Origin: Acanthosepion esculentum
Lineage: Eukaryota > Mollusca > Cephalopoda > Sepiida > Sepiidae
Assembly: GCA_964036315.1 (NCBI GenBank)
Contig: OZ038495.1
Location: 23,109,121-23,173,120 of the forward strand
Reading direction: 5' to 3'
Length of the DNA: 64,000 nucleotides
Shown: piece after piece, positions 1-10,599 of the stretch
Layout of the letters: each line of letters starts with the position of its first letter
Position numbering within the stretch: position 1 is the first letter of the stretch
Translations under genes and position numbers: made by a program
The notes under the pieces: generated by a model
Told to the model about the DNA's origin: nothing
Seen by the model: only the letters and a program-made list of their open reading frames with translations
Databases searched by the model: none

Positions 1-127
1 TGTAGAACATAAAACGACCTGAATTATAAATTTGATGAGAAAAAAATAATCGGAAAGCTAATAAGGATAATTTATTTTTCTAAAAAGCAGACAACTCAAG
101 AATATTATATCTTAAATATTAAATGGC

Positions 128-858
128 TTGTTAATTTTAATGCCTTCAAATATTAAATGGTTTAGTACTAAAGAATATTTTTACATGGATATAAAGTGGA
201 ATGATTATATTGAAATAAGTGCTAGAGATTCTGCTAGAAAAGTCAGTTCACGGTTTCATGCTGGGCAATTTTACTTGCCAGAATCTTTCATGCACCATTA
301 TAAGTCTACCATTCATCTATACATTGAATATTTCTGCCATATCTTGTGTGGTGATTCTGCTGCATATCTAGAGATTCTTGAAAAGATCTAAAGAAGAATC
401 TGCAATGTTATCAATCCTAAACTTACATCTCAGCTTCAGTGACTTTCCCATTGCTCTAGTGTGGCTTCACTCTGCCTTTTCTATAAATATTTTCATGGTA
501 ATTGTTCTGATCAGCTTTCCTATTTAATACCTAGACTTCACAAATTTAAGCACAATACTAGATTGGTAACTAGGTTACATCATTTTACTATTGAAATTGC
601 CAGATATAACCAGAAATTCTATGCTAGTAGTTTCTTCTCTCACACTTCTCACATGGGGAACTCTCATCCAGGTTGTTGTTGTTTTCTTGTCAACTATGAT
701 CTTCAAAAATTAAAAGTGATATCAATCTTCATCTTCTGCCTCCTTGAATTCTGGTCTTTTATTTTCCTCTCTCTCTTTCTCCTCAATAATGTTTCCTCAG
801 TTTCTTTCACTTTCAGTAAACCCTTGCATGGAGTGAAATGATTAAAAAAAAGTTATAA
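128..858 (+). pseudogene. LINE-A copy: degenerate 3' end of non-LTR retrotransposon reverse transcriptase ORF
   Basis: One reading frame runs from about 128 to the TGA at 839-841, broken only by in-frame stops at 389-391 and near 440. The translation has the usual C-terminal layout of jockey/CR1-like ORF2 proteins: WNDYIEIS.RDSARKVSS, then YKSTIHLYIEYFCHI, EILEKI, SLCLFYKYFHGNCSDQL and a MGNSHPG segment where relatives have WNSLP. The frame ends in GVK and the stop codon is followed within a few bases by an A-rich tail (844-850), so almost no 3' UTR exists. The reverse-transcriptase catalytic core would lie upstream and is missing, so this is a 5'-truncated dead copy. Homologous copies at 20.5, 29.1, 47.8, 52.6 and 56.1 kb share the same end. 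Family assignment is from remembered motif layout, not a search. Confidence 0.72.
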
Positions 859-1580
859 CTAGGTGAAAATAAACAACAAAAATAAGATGAAAGAAAAACG
901 AGTCAAAAATTGCTAATAATTGAAAATTGCTTCATTGAAATAATTCAGAGAAATTAAGACTCTTACAAAATTGAAACTGCTTCAGCAAAAGATTCTGTGC
1001 AGGATTTTTTGGTTTTTATTCAATATAAAAATCTAAGACAAAAACTTGGAATAAGAAATCATTTTTCATTTCAGTACATAAATTTTTTAAGAAAAATCTT
1101 GTAAAACAATTTTTGCAAACACATTAAGAGCAAAACATTAGAAAGAGATTATTGTACCATGTTCCACCAAATACTTTTAGAGTGCAACCTCATTCAGACC
1201 ATTGTAGATCAAGTTCTTTGCTATTGATTTGTTAAAAAAAAATATAAAAATTCCATTAATATTTTTTCTTTATCACTTTAATTATACAATGGATTGTAGA
1301 ATAATCAATCAACTTTCTCAATAAATGAATGAAAATCAATAATGTGTTGATATTCTCAAACAGGCTCCAAATTGTTTCTACATATCAAAAGTATGTTCAT
1401 TATTTAAAGGTCTTTTACTGAAATGCTTACATTCTATACACATGTATAGATGATCTATGACTCCGTTATTATTGTTATTATTATCCTTTGCTTAGCTGCC
1501 CTCAAATCTCAATTAGAGATATTAAGAAACAGCAAGTTCTAACAGGTGATTTTTTATGGGTCAGAAAAAAATATACTATT
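859..1580. other. No gene seen; AT-rich spacer
   Basis: AT-rich sequence with short homopolymer runs and a small TTA-rich patch near 1468-1490. I see no coding frame, RNA gene or recognisable repeat. Confidence 0.5.
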
Positions 1581-1870
1581 TACATTATTTGAACTATTGT
1601 CCTCATCTTTGTCACCATGTTTATCACAACATTTTGGCTGTTGTACGCTCCGGCCTTCTTCAGGTGGTTGGAATGTCGAACTGAACTCTTTATTTCGCTC
1701 ACTGGGGTAGATTGTTCTAGTTCCATGTGCCATGTCTAATGGATGTCAGTGGGCAAAATAAAGGGTTCAGTTCGACATTCCAACCACCTTAAGAAGACCG
1801 GAGCATATAACAGCCGAAATGTTGTGAAAAAAATAGCGATAAAGATGAGGACAATAGTCCGAATAATGTA
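1581..1870. repeat. Palindrome P1: head-to-head inverted pair of truncated S3 SINEs
   Basis: The left arm (about 1581-1704) is the near-exact reverse complement of the right arm (about 1747-1870), with a loop of about 42 bases. Matching outer ends read TACATTATTT...GTCCTCATC on the left and GATGAGGAC...AATAATGTA on the right. The sequence of each arm (CAGCCGAAATGTTGTG followed by GATGAGGACAATAGTCC) recurs at 10.6, 44.8, 47.5 and 55.4 kb, so the arms are two 5'-truncated copies of one SINE family, tails outward. The 73-residue open frame across 1743-1964 is a by-product of this repeat. Confidence 0.75.
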
Positions 1871-2846
1871 TATAGTGTACATTATACCTCATCTCAGAAA
1901 TATAGACAGATACAGAAAAAAAAATGTTCAAAAATTGTTCAAAAGTATCAAAAGAATTCTATAATTGTTTTGTAAAATTTGCAAGTTTCAATTCCAAGAA
2001 CCATTAAAAGGCAATTTATAAAATATTACTATGTTTATTATATTGGTGGTACACATTGATGTAGTCAATAGAAATTCTGTTCTGTTTATTATTATCAATA
2101 ATATTCATCTGTACTTTTTTCTTTCAGGCATTATTTCAAAGTATTATAATGGTGGATACAGACCGAGATTCTGGCAGTTTTGAGGCATTATTTCAAAGCT
2201 ACTGAATATAATTGTTGTGACTGGAGTCATAAATAATGAAATTACTGACAACATTAATGAGTATAAAGCAAAAGCGTGTTTAATCTCATTCATCAGGTTT
2301 TTTGTATGCCATTTCATCCAGACAAAGACTAAATGTGACTAAGCCTTCCCAAAAAGACAAATTAGAAATTCTTTTCTTGATTATCAAATTTCTAATTAAT
2401 ACAAACTATTAAAACTGACCTTATTTAATTAATCAATCATACGAGCATTCCTAATAGTTGCTTATATTGTGATTACTGTCTTGCATGGATATTACCTATC
2501 ATATAAATAGTGTGTGTATGCATATATACACTATGTCAGATTATATTTTGCAATATTTTCATAATAAAATTTGTATTAATTTATCAATATTGGTAAAATT
2601 TTAGAGTATATTTAAAATATACCAGAGGATTTTCAACTTATTATAGCTATCATTATTAGAATTATTTACAAAAGTTTAGTAGTGGTATAATTTTATTATA
2701 GATCTCATAGTTTGCTAATCACCCCACTCCACACACACAGATTTTATATATATTTTTGTTCAAAACTATTTTGAACTGTGTATTGAGCACTCTTTTTAAA
2801 ACTATAACCATTTCCTGGACAAGATAAACTTTAGCTGTAAAAAAAG
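1871..2846. other. AT-rich spacer holding one candidate short exon
   Basis: Mostly AT-rich sequence with no repeat I recognise. It includes a 15-base direct repeat (GGCATTATTTCAAAG at 2127-2141 and 2183-2197) that brackets the candidate exon listed separately. Confidence 0.45.
2128..2205 (+). CDS. Candidate short terminal exon (26 codons), unproven
   Basis: A pyrimidine-rich stretch ending TTTCTTTCAG at 2127 is a good splice acceptor. The sequence after it stays open for 25 codons to TGA at 2203-2205. The frame contains MVDTDRDSGSFEALFQSY, in which DTDRDSG faintly resembles an EF-hand calcium loop, though spacing is one residue off the consensus DxDxDGxxxxxE. The peptide starts and ends with ALFQS, reflecting a 15-base direct repeat, so it may be a duplicated fragment instead of an exon. 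No upstream exon or polyadenylation context was identified. Chance is a real possibility at this length. Confidence 0.15.
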   Translation, partial: ALFQSIIMVDTDRDSGSFEALFQSY

Positions 2847-2890
<44 letters not shown>

Positions 2891-2921
2891 TATATAATAT
2901 ATATATTATATATATATAATT
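2847..2921. repeat. (TA)n microsatellite, interrupted
   Basis: About 75 bases of TA repeats with AATATA interruptions. No associated element was recognised. Confidence 0.95.
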
Positions 2922-3173
2922 AATAACATAAGTGATGGAAACAAACAAAAAGAAACTGAATGAAATTGGCTAGACTATATAACCAAAACATTAAAAAAAC
3001 TAAATTTAAAAAATTTGAATTTAAAATTCTCAGTTCACCCCTTTCCTTCATGCGTATGTGTAGTAGTATCAATTATTCTGATGAAGCCCAAAAGTTTGAA
3101 AACAAAAACATTTTGCATTTTGTCATAATTTTTCCCTAAAATTGTTCTTGATATATAAAGATTTATATATCAT

Positions 3174-3177
<4 letters not shown>

Positions 3178-3223
<46 letters not shown>
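3178..3223. repeat. (TA)n microsatellite
   Basis: About 23 uninterrupted TA units. Confidence 0.95.
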
Positions 3224-3225
<2 letters not shown>

Positions 3226-3900
3226 GTAGTGCCCAGTGAGTGCTGGCATTAAAAATATAGTGTTCAGTATAAAATAACAGAGCTAAAATAAATGTTAAAA
3301 AGAATTGTATAGTTGTTCATCACTGATTGATGCTACTTAAAGTTTCATGTGTTTGGCAATCATCAGGAATAGATATACATGTAAAATAGTTATTGGTATT
3401 TATTTATTTTCTACATAATAATTGCTCTGGGTCATATGAAAGATGTACCCTTAAAAGAGAAACAAGATATTGTAAAGTTACTGATATTATTAGTTATTAA
3501 TAAGGATAGATACAATAAACTGAACAATTGCTTATATAAATATAATTTTACCAACATTGGTCAGTTAATACCAATTTTATCATGCAAAATTTGACATATA
3601 TTGTTTAAGATTTGCTCTATAAGGGAAAGACTGCTCAATATCAAAGAGAAGGCATATGTGGCTATAAAATGTGTAGGCACATTAAAATTTGATATAGAAG
3701 AATGATTAAAGACTATAATTATGGTAAACTTCTAAAAACCAGTAGAACATTCTTGCTGCATTTATATCAACAATGGAAAAGCTACATACAAGGAACAACA
3801 TATCAAATTATAATAAAAAAAGTCACATTTGACAATGGAAGTCAGTGAGGCAGATAACATTGCAATAATAACCATGAGAGAAATCTATGATTTGTTGATT
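3224..3900. other. No gene seen; AT-rich spacer
   Basis: No open frame of note, RNA gene or recognised repeat in this stretch. Confidence 0.5.
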
Positions 3901-4240
3901 TGTTTTCTATGGCTTATCAACCCTTTGCAAGTTATTTAAAGCCAAAATATTTTTAGATTGTAGGAATTTTTTATTTTGAGATAATGATTTTATGAAATAA
4001 ATCTTACTAATTAACCTATAGCTAGGGTGAGAACAAATGGACTCATACCTTTTCCAAGGATATTTGCACGTAAGTGAATATAATGAATCCAACTGGAATT
4101 GAAACTTAGTTCTTCAATCGAAAAATTCCGAGCCATTATCCATTACACCACCCATACAGCCAAACTTACAGCACCTGGTATTCCCAAGCAGTCACCTATC
4201 TAGGTACTGACCAGGCTTGACGTTGCTTAACTTCAGGGGA
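3901..4240 (-). mobile_element. S1 SINE: composite 5S rRNA-tRNA SINE, 5' truncated in the 5S part
   Basis: Read on the minus strand, 4240-4158 matches the 3' two thirds of animal 5S rRNA. The 15-base block AAGTTAAGCAACGTC (5S box A region) is exact at 4233-4219, followed by GGTGACTGCTTGGGAATACC and CAGGTGCTGTAAG. A tRNA-like segment follows, with an A-box-like GGTGTAATGGATAAT near 4150 and a degenerate B box near 4100. The element ends in a tail (GGCTTTAAATAACTTGCAAAGGG then TTGATAAGCC, about 3942-3911) shared with other S1 copies. The first ~45 bases of 5S are missing. Fusion of 5S and tRNA modules is known from vertebrate SINE3/Deu-type SINEs and reported in invertebrate SINEs; identity to a named family is not claimed. 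Confidence 0.8.
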
Positions 4241-4735
4241 AATCTATCTTTGAATATGAAATTAAAAGTAAAAATAAGATTGTAAATATATTTAATATTT
4301 GTGTAGTTTTCCTTATGGCTCTAATCATTAAATGATTTTCAACAGTGCCAGAGATTGCTATTCAAACACAGGTAAAAGACGGGATTTCAAGGCAGACGTT
4401 CCTTATTTGGTAGGAGTGATATAACACAGTCTTCATCTTTGGCTTTGTGCTATAATAAGCCAAGCTTAGCAAATATCACAGTAATTTATTGTGGCAAATA
4501 AACTTACTGGAAATATAATGGGCAAGTTCAAAAAACATGATAAAGCTGCTTATCATTGTGCTGACTATCAAATTATTAAAACAGTTATTAAAATGATTAT
4601 TATCTTCGTATGTCATCGAATTAAAATATGAGAATATTTTGGGGATTTTCAGTTCAAACATTGAAAGAAAAAAAACATGAGCAAATTAATTTTGCCAACA
4701 TTGAAGCCAAGTTAGTCTATTTGATGCACCCCCCC

Positions 4736-4736
<1 letters not shown>
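4241..4736. other. No gene seen; AT-rich spacer
   Basis: Nothing recognised. A run of C (about 4728-4734) precedes the TA array. Confidence 0.45.

Positions 4737-4799
<63 letters not shown>
4737..4799. repeat. (TA)n microsatellite
   Basis: About 30 uninterrupted TA units, one of the longest in the window. Confidence 0.95.
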
Positions 4800-4801
<2 letters not shown>

Positions 4802-5932
4802 GATTAACTGATTTAAATTCTTGAAATTCTTTTCAAAACAATCATTATCTACAGAATGAGTAAGTTGAAACACCATTTCATCCTGGTTATGAAATTAAAC
4901 ATTTTTGTTTGTCTTTGTACAAAGAATACAAAAATGCAAATTAACATTTTTATTTATAAAAAGTTGATTAAAATAAAAAAAAAAAATGGCTTCCAAAATA
5001 TTTTATGATAACACTTTTCCTAGGATTTCTGGAATTTTATCAAATAATTATTAATTACAAATATTAAACATACATAATTTCAACTATAATATAAGGTGCT
5101 GAAAGGTTTTGGGCCCAACCAATAAACCCTAAAAAAAACTAACAAATAGATGTTGGGAAGTAGTTTAGGCCAAAAAAATTTTTCAGCACTTTCTCATTTG
5201 AGTGCATATGGTTGTATATAATTTGGTGCATATAATTTAAATCTATATACACAATCCCCTATATTGTGCACTCTTCCTTCGTATAGCAAATTCTTTACAA
5301 TATATGTCAGATTTTATAATGTAAGTCATGTGTTTTCATGCTAAAATTGTTAAATTTATATATTCATATGGGCAATTGAGTTCAATATATGAATTCTATA
5401 CTTGATAATTATATATTCTATATTGTGGCACTTTATGTAAAAAATAAAAAGAATTTAAAATAAGAATATATTTAATTTTCTTTGCCCCCGCCCCAAATTA
5501 TCAGCAATTATAAATTTAAAGTGACAGTAATTATTATTGCAAAATCATAAAAAAATTTGGATAGCAGTTAAAAATGTTATACACAACTTTAGATAAAACC
5601 TAATATTAATAATTTTCTATAAACAATCCCATCATATTTAGAGAAAACTTAAAAATATTACATTCTTTATTTGTTTTTAAAATGACTACAGAAAATTCTT
5701 ATTTTTCATGAACATTATTTTCATTCATCACGTTGTTTACCATCATTATGATAAATGATTTCCATTGGTACAGGAATTTATTTTTGCAATCTAAAGCATT
5801 TTCATAAACCAAAAACCGTGATTATTTTTTCAGACAAATCCTTATATATGTTCTGCGATTTTATCTTTTATATTCCACTTTAAGTCAAACGGGTCAATAC
5901 TTAAGTCACTAGTTATGGGAAAAAGAACTATG

Positions 5933-5935
<3 letters not shown>
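4800..5935. other. No gene seen; AT-rich spacer
   Basis: Over 1.1 kb of AT-rich DNA with no coding frame, tRNA-like block or repeat I recognise. Confidence 0.5.

Positions 5936-5969
<34 letters not shown>
5936..5969. repeat. (TA)n microsatellite
   Basis: About 16 TA units. A short open frame translating to YIYIYI runs through it and is an artefact. Confidence 0.95.
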
Positions 5970-5970
<1 letters not shown>

Positions 5971-6985
5971 GTTGGTGTTTGCTTTTATAAAATTTTCTTG
6001 TTTTAGTTGACATTAAAAAGGACAAATATAAAGAAATGAAAAATGTTGCCAGGGGAAATCTAGATATATTTATGCTATTCTTATCATTGAGCAAATATAG
6101 TATTTACTTTTTCTAAATATAAGTTGTGTGTGTGTGTGCACGCAAGTATTAAATATTTTTTATCTATTTTAGTGAACACAGTGTATCTTTATTCATTGAA
6201 GATTTTAAAAAAAAAAAAAAGGAAATTTTAAAATTTTAAAAACCAAGATAGAAATGGTCTTTTATTGCCAGCTATCAATTGTGAATAAACAATCCTCAGC
6301 TGAAGATCGGGCCCAACTTGCACGAAGGAACATAATATTGTTTTATGTCAGATAACAAAGGAAGTTTTTCTCCAATAAATCAATGTGTTTCTTTAAAAAT
6401 AAATAGAATAAAAAACACATTACAAGACAAAATGTACAAATATTATCTAATGTAGACTTCTTACCTTTTAATACAATTCAGTCAAGGTAAATATTTTCCG
6501 GGCAAATGAAGAGAGATGTTATCTAAGCCAGGTACTACTTGTAATCCATTACTTAAAAATACACTCATGATACAGTATTAAATCAAAACATTATATGCAA
6601 CAAGCAAAGACAGGTATTTTCTGCCTTTGTTAAAGAAAGAACACTTAATGACTGTTGTTATAGTAATTATAGTTCTATCAGTTTAAAATTGTAAGCACAT
6701 ATATATTTACTAGTGAACCTTAAGCTGCTTTAGCTTTTATATGTATATCCAAATGACACTCTGAAGGAAGTATTACAACACACACAGCTGGATACATGTA
6801 CAATGTTGGTCTAATGTAGCAAACCATGTCCTGCTTGTCACTGTCTGTGTGGCTGTGTTTGTGTTTGTTCATTGTCACCACAACTGTCATCGTAGTAGTG
6901 CTGCTGATAGAGGTAGCAATAATCAGTAGAAGCTAAAAGCAGCTGCCAACCTGGTCAATAATAGATTACTATTATTCTACTTAGA
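5970..6985. other. No gene seen; AT-rich spacer
   Basis: Contains a short GT run (about 6126-6138) and a slightly less AT-rich patch at 6770-6960. No recognised element or gene. Confidence 0.45.
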
Positions 6986-6989
6986 TGGA

Positions 6990-7685
6990 AAGCAGAAATG
7001 TGTAAAAAGAATTTCAAGGTACACTCTTATCAGAAATAACCACAGTGAAGCAAATATTCATAGCAATGTTTTTTTTATATGGCTGTGAATGCAGGACAAT
7101 TTGTCAAGAATGAAGAAAAAAAAGACTTGATGCAACTTAGATGTGATTCCAATGTTGAGAATACCATAAACAAAGCATGTGACAAATGAGAAAGTTTTAA
7201 GGGCAATAAAAACTTCAACGAAACTCTTTTGACCAATCAGAAAAAGACAGCTGATATTTTTAGGGCACATAATGAGGAAAAAAGGCTTGGAGAATTTAAC
7301 ACACAGTACAGGAATTCCTCAATTAGTGTGGCTAATTTGCACATCGGTAACTATAAAAAAATCAATTTTCAATTACTATGGTTAAATTTAATATTTTACC
7401 GCACTAATCGAGTATTATGTATGCACTAATCGAATTTTGGTATATAAAAATTTTAACACACAAATCAAAAACGTATTAATCAAAGGATGTCTATATATCA
7501 AAGACATGAAATGCAGAAGGTTAATTCAAGTAACAAACTTGAAATGTTTCTTCATGTGCATGTAGAAACAGTTACTAAAAAGTGGGGGTCATAAAAGATA
7601 AAATATTAATGATAGCAACAAAAGGAAGCTGTAGAGGACCGTGATCATCTATGACTTGAAGGGACAGTCTACCAACAAAGAACAT
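6990..7685 (+). pseudogene. LINE-B copy: decayed C-terminal reverse-transcriptase region, possibly interrupted
   Basis: Scattered segments match the C-terminal part of an RTE-like LINE ORF2: LYGCECRTICQE-like sequence near 7075-7100, then a stretch equivalent to RMLRIP, then FRAHNEEKRLGEF (7258-7296, matching FLGHIMRKEGLE). After an unrelated insert of roughly 200 bases (about 7312-7510), the terminal motif resumes near 7620-7670, where ACAAAAGGAAGCTG...GATCATCTATGACTTGAAGGGACAG corresponds to ATKDRKLWRAMI..VLKGQ. Multiple frameshifts make it non-functional. Homologous copies elsewhere in the window support the reading. Confidence 0.6.
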
Positions 7686-7689
7686 ATCA

Positions 7690-8560
7690 AAGTGATTTTG
7701 AAACACAAACAGGGAAATAGAAGAATACCTAACACTGAGTCAGTTGTTAAAGTACTGAATCTAGAATGTGAGGTTGATGTCTCTCATGCCAAACAGCCAT
7801 AAATCAGAAAGCATTTCTCTCCTAGGAGAAAGGATAACCTAAGTTCAGAATACGTGCAGAGAGAACTCTTAAGATAGTGAAGAGCTTATCTGGTTGTAGA
7901 TAATGACAATCTGCATATACAGTACTCACAACAACAAATATTAGGATAGAAACAACATGCTCATTGAAGTGCAGACTTGTATTGAGGCCAAGCAATTTCC
8001 CCAATGTACCATTATTTCCATTGTCAACATTACCCTATAGCAACTATGAAAATGTTATTAATTCTACTCATCATTAATTAAATATTTCACAATCACTTCT
8101 CTTACTTTCTTGTATATTCCGTTCTCTTTGTTTTGTTTTATATTTTATAGTATTGATAACGTTTGACTCTCATTCCAAATGCCAGCATGTACCTCTACTT
8201 CAGATGGCAATCCACTTCACTCACTGAGCTTGCAAGGGTGCAAATGAAAGTGATGATCAACAAATTATTATTAACAGTCATTTTTATCAAGAGTTTGAGC
8301 CACTGATATGAACTTTTCCCAGAATAGCTTAATACTTAAAAGGTGTCTGCTATAGAAGCAAGTTTGGCTTGCACATTTTGTAAGATATTGCTAATCAGTT
8401 TGGTTCTCAATGGATAATCCACTTTCATGGCCTTGTTCCAGACTAGGTTGAACTTAGAAAATATATAAAAGACAATACAAGTCATCAAAATCAATAAAGT
8501 CTTTTGCTTCTATAGCACCAATGGGTACAGTACCTTTCAGACAGATGACAATGAAAGCAT
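7690..8560. other. No gene seen
   Basis: AT-rich spacer between the LINE-B copy and the minisatellite. No recognised element. Confidence 0.45.
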
Positions 8561-8565
8561 GTGAG

Positions 8566-8947
8566 TGAGAAGGAAAAGAGAAGGCGGTAGAGCGAGGAGG
8601 AAAAGAGAAGGCGGGAGAGCGAGGAGGAAAAGAGAAGGCGGGAGAGCGAGGAGGAAAAGAGAAGGCGGGAGAGCGAGGAGGAAAAGAGAAGGCGGGAGAG
8701 CGAGGAGGAAAAGAGAAGGCGGGAGAGCGAGGAGGAAAAGAGAAGGCGGGAGAGCGAGGAGGAAAAGAGAAGGCGGGAGAGCGAGGAGGAAAAGAGAAGG
8801 CGGGAGAGCGAGGAGGAAAAGAGAAGGCAGTAGAGCGAGGAGGAAAAGAGAAGGCGGGAGAGTGAGGAGGAAAAGAGAAGGCGGTAGAGCGAGGAGGAAA
8901 AGAGAAGGCGGGAGAGTGAGGAGGAAAAGAGAAGGCGGGAGAGCGAG
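8566..8947. repeat. 27-bp polypurine minisatellite, 14 copies
   Basis: Fourteen units of AGGAAAAGAGAAGGCGGGAG plus AGCGAGG, all purine on the plus strand except one or two C/T positions. Unit variants differ at only two sites (GGTAGAG versus GGGAGAG, GAGTGAG versus GAGCGAG) and variants cluster at the two ends. Because 27 is a multiple of three, every frame stays open: plus-strand RRKREGGRA repeats and two minus-strand Leu/Ser/Phe-rich frames over 230 codons. These are repeat artefacts with no sign of a start context or conserved coding. Confidence 0.95.
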
Positions 8948-9205
8948 AGGGAAATAAAGGAAGAGAGAAGGTAGAGAAAGCTTGAGGGGAAGGTAGGGAA
9001 AGCTTGAGGGGAAGGTAGGGAAATCTGGGGAGAGGGAAAGAAACAGAAAGCAGAAGGGGAAAAGGGAAGAAAGTGGGAGAAGAAAAGCGGCAAGAGAAAG
9101 AAAGTATGAGGAGGGGGAAAGAAGAAAAGAAAGAGAAAGGGTGAGGGGAGAGAAGGTAAGCGGGAACAAAAGCAGAAATGAAAAGAGAAGAATAGAGGAA
9201 GTAAA
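8948..9205. repeat. Degenerate polypurine tract flanking the minisatellite
   Basis: Continues the G/A-rich strand bias with irregular units such as GCTTGAGGGGAAGGTAGGGAA repeated twice (about 8978-9024). Likely decayed or unrelated purine-rich satellite. Confidence 0.8.
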
Positions 9206-9980
9206 AAAATATTTTCTCTGATCAAACTTGTTCACGATGATTAACATTTAAAATACTCAAATAATCAACCAGAATTAAAAGAATACTGTGGCATTTTTTT
9301 ATTGCATTATTATGCGAGTAAAAAATTAATAACCATGTACCAAATGACCTGGACATCATTTACACAATAGGACTTATACAAAGTATTAAAAAAAAATCCA
9401 ATCTTATTAATTGGGACTTTCCATTTCAACCATGTGTTGCCACTATTTGTATAAATCTATGTATATTTCATTGCATAATTAGATGTACAGAAAGTCCATC
9501 ACATGTACAAGAATATAACACTGAAATTATAAAATGGAAAGAAAGAGAAAACCTATTTTTTAGAGATTTTATTTTTTTATAATTCATTGATGATTAAATC
9601 CTAAAATATGTTAAACCAGCTGTGATGTTTCTTTCTAAATTTATAAACGAAAACTCTAATTAGCTAAAATGGTAGAAGAGAATGCAGAATTTTAAGAGTA
9701 GGGGGTGTAAAGTCATATAAAGATTACAGCAACAATAAATGAAGAAAGAAACTCACACACAAAACAGACTCTAAAATATTTTTGTATGATTAATGCAAAA
9801 CCTGATGAGCAAAATGAAAATGCCGATATTTTTTGTATATAATTGAGAAAGAATAATAATAAGCACTGATGGAAAACATGAAAAATATTATTAGATATCT
9901 AGCATTCAAAATTGAATTCAAGTTTAGAGATATTATTAAGGTTTCAGTAATGAATACTTGGTTATTTACATGTGAACCAT
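9206..9980. other. No gene seen; AT-rich spacer
   Basis: Nothing recognised. Confidence 0.5.
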
Positions 9981-9981
9981 T

Positions 9982-10590
9982 TCATTATCTTTGTTGTTGT
10001 TATCCCCAGGTTTCAGCTGTTGTGCTTTCCTACCTACATCAATTGCTTTTGGGTCTAGTTAATTATCAGGGAATTTTTAACTGAATCCTTTATATAGGGG
10101 TAGAGTATTTTTGTTCTGCTGTTCATGTCTAAAGATATCTAGTGTCTACTTTATTTTTGCTTGGTAACTGCTCAACCTGTTTCCATTGAATCTAAGTCTC
10201 TACTGGGATTGAACTCACAATTATGATTTCACCATATTCACAAGCCAATGTTTTAATCCACTAGGTTATTCTCCCACAGGAGAATAGATTAAGTGTCTAG
10301 CCTAGTAGATTAAAGTGTGTAGTGTTAGTGAATTAAATTTGGTGATATAGTAATTGTGAGTTCAATTCCTGGGCTGGACAATGCTAACTTAGATTTGGTG
10401 GATATATAGCAAGCAATAACTGAGCAGTATTAAATAAGAACTTGACAAGATATCCCTAAATAGGGTCAGTGAAATGAGGATAATCTATGCCCCAGAGTTC
10501 AGTTCAAAATTCCCTAAAAGTTACTGGATCAACAAGCATCTGATGAAGGCCAGAGAGCACAATGGTCAAAATGTTGTGATCAACACAAGA
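9982..10590. repeat. Palindrome P2: two near-full-length S3 SINEs head to head
   Basis: The left half, read on the minus strand, and the right half, read on the plus strand, are the same SINE, meeting near 10272-10300. Each half has a tRNA-like B-box: GTGAGTTCAATTCCTGG at about 10356-10372 on plus, and its counterpart about 10203-10220 on minus. The central TCTCCCACAGGAGA lies in the loop region. Outer tails share GATGAAGG...AATGTTGTGATCAACA and their reverse complement. The arms are diverged by many small indels, so the structure is old. The 71- and 74-residue frames here are by-products. Confidence 0.75.
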
Positions 10591-10599
10591 CTAAATTGT

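Noticed and set aside
8491..9247. Two long minus-strand frames (over 230 codons) rich in Leu, Ser, Phe and Pro and a plus-strand Arg-rich frame
   Set aside because: They are the reading of a 27-bp tandem repeat, whose length is a multiple of three, so frames stay open automatically. No conserved start, domain or codon bias independent of the repeat.
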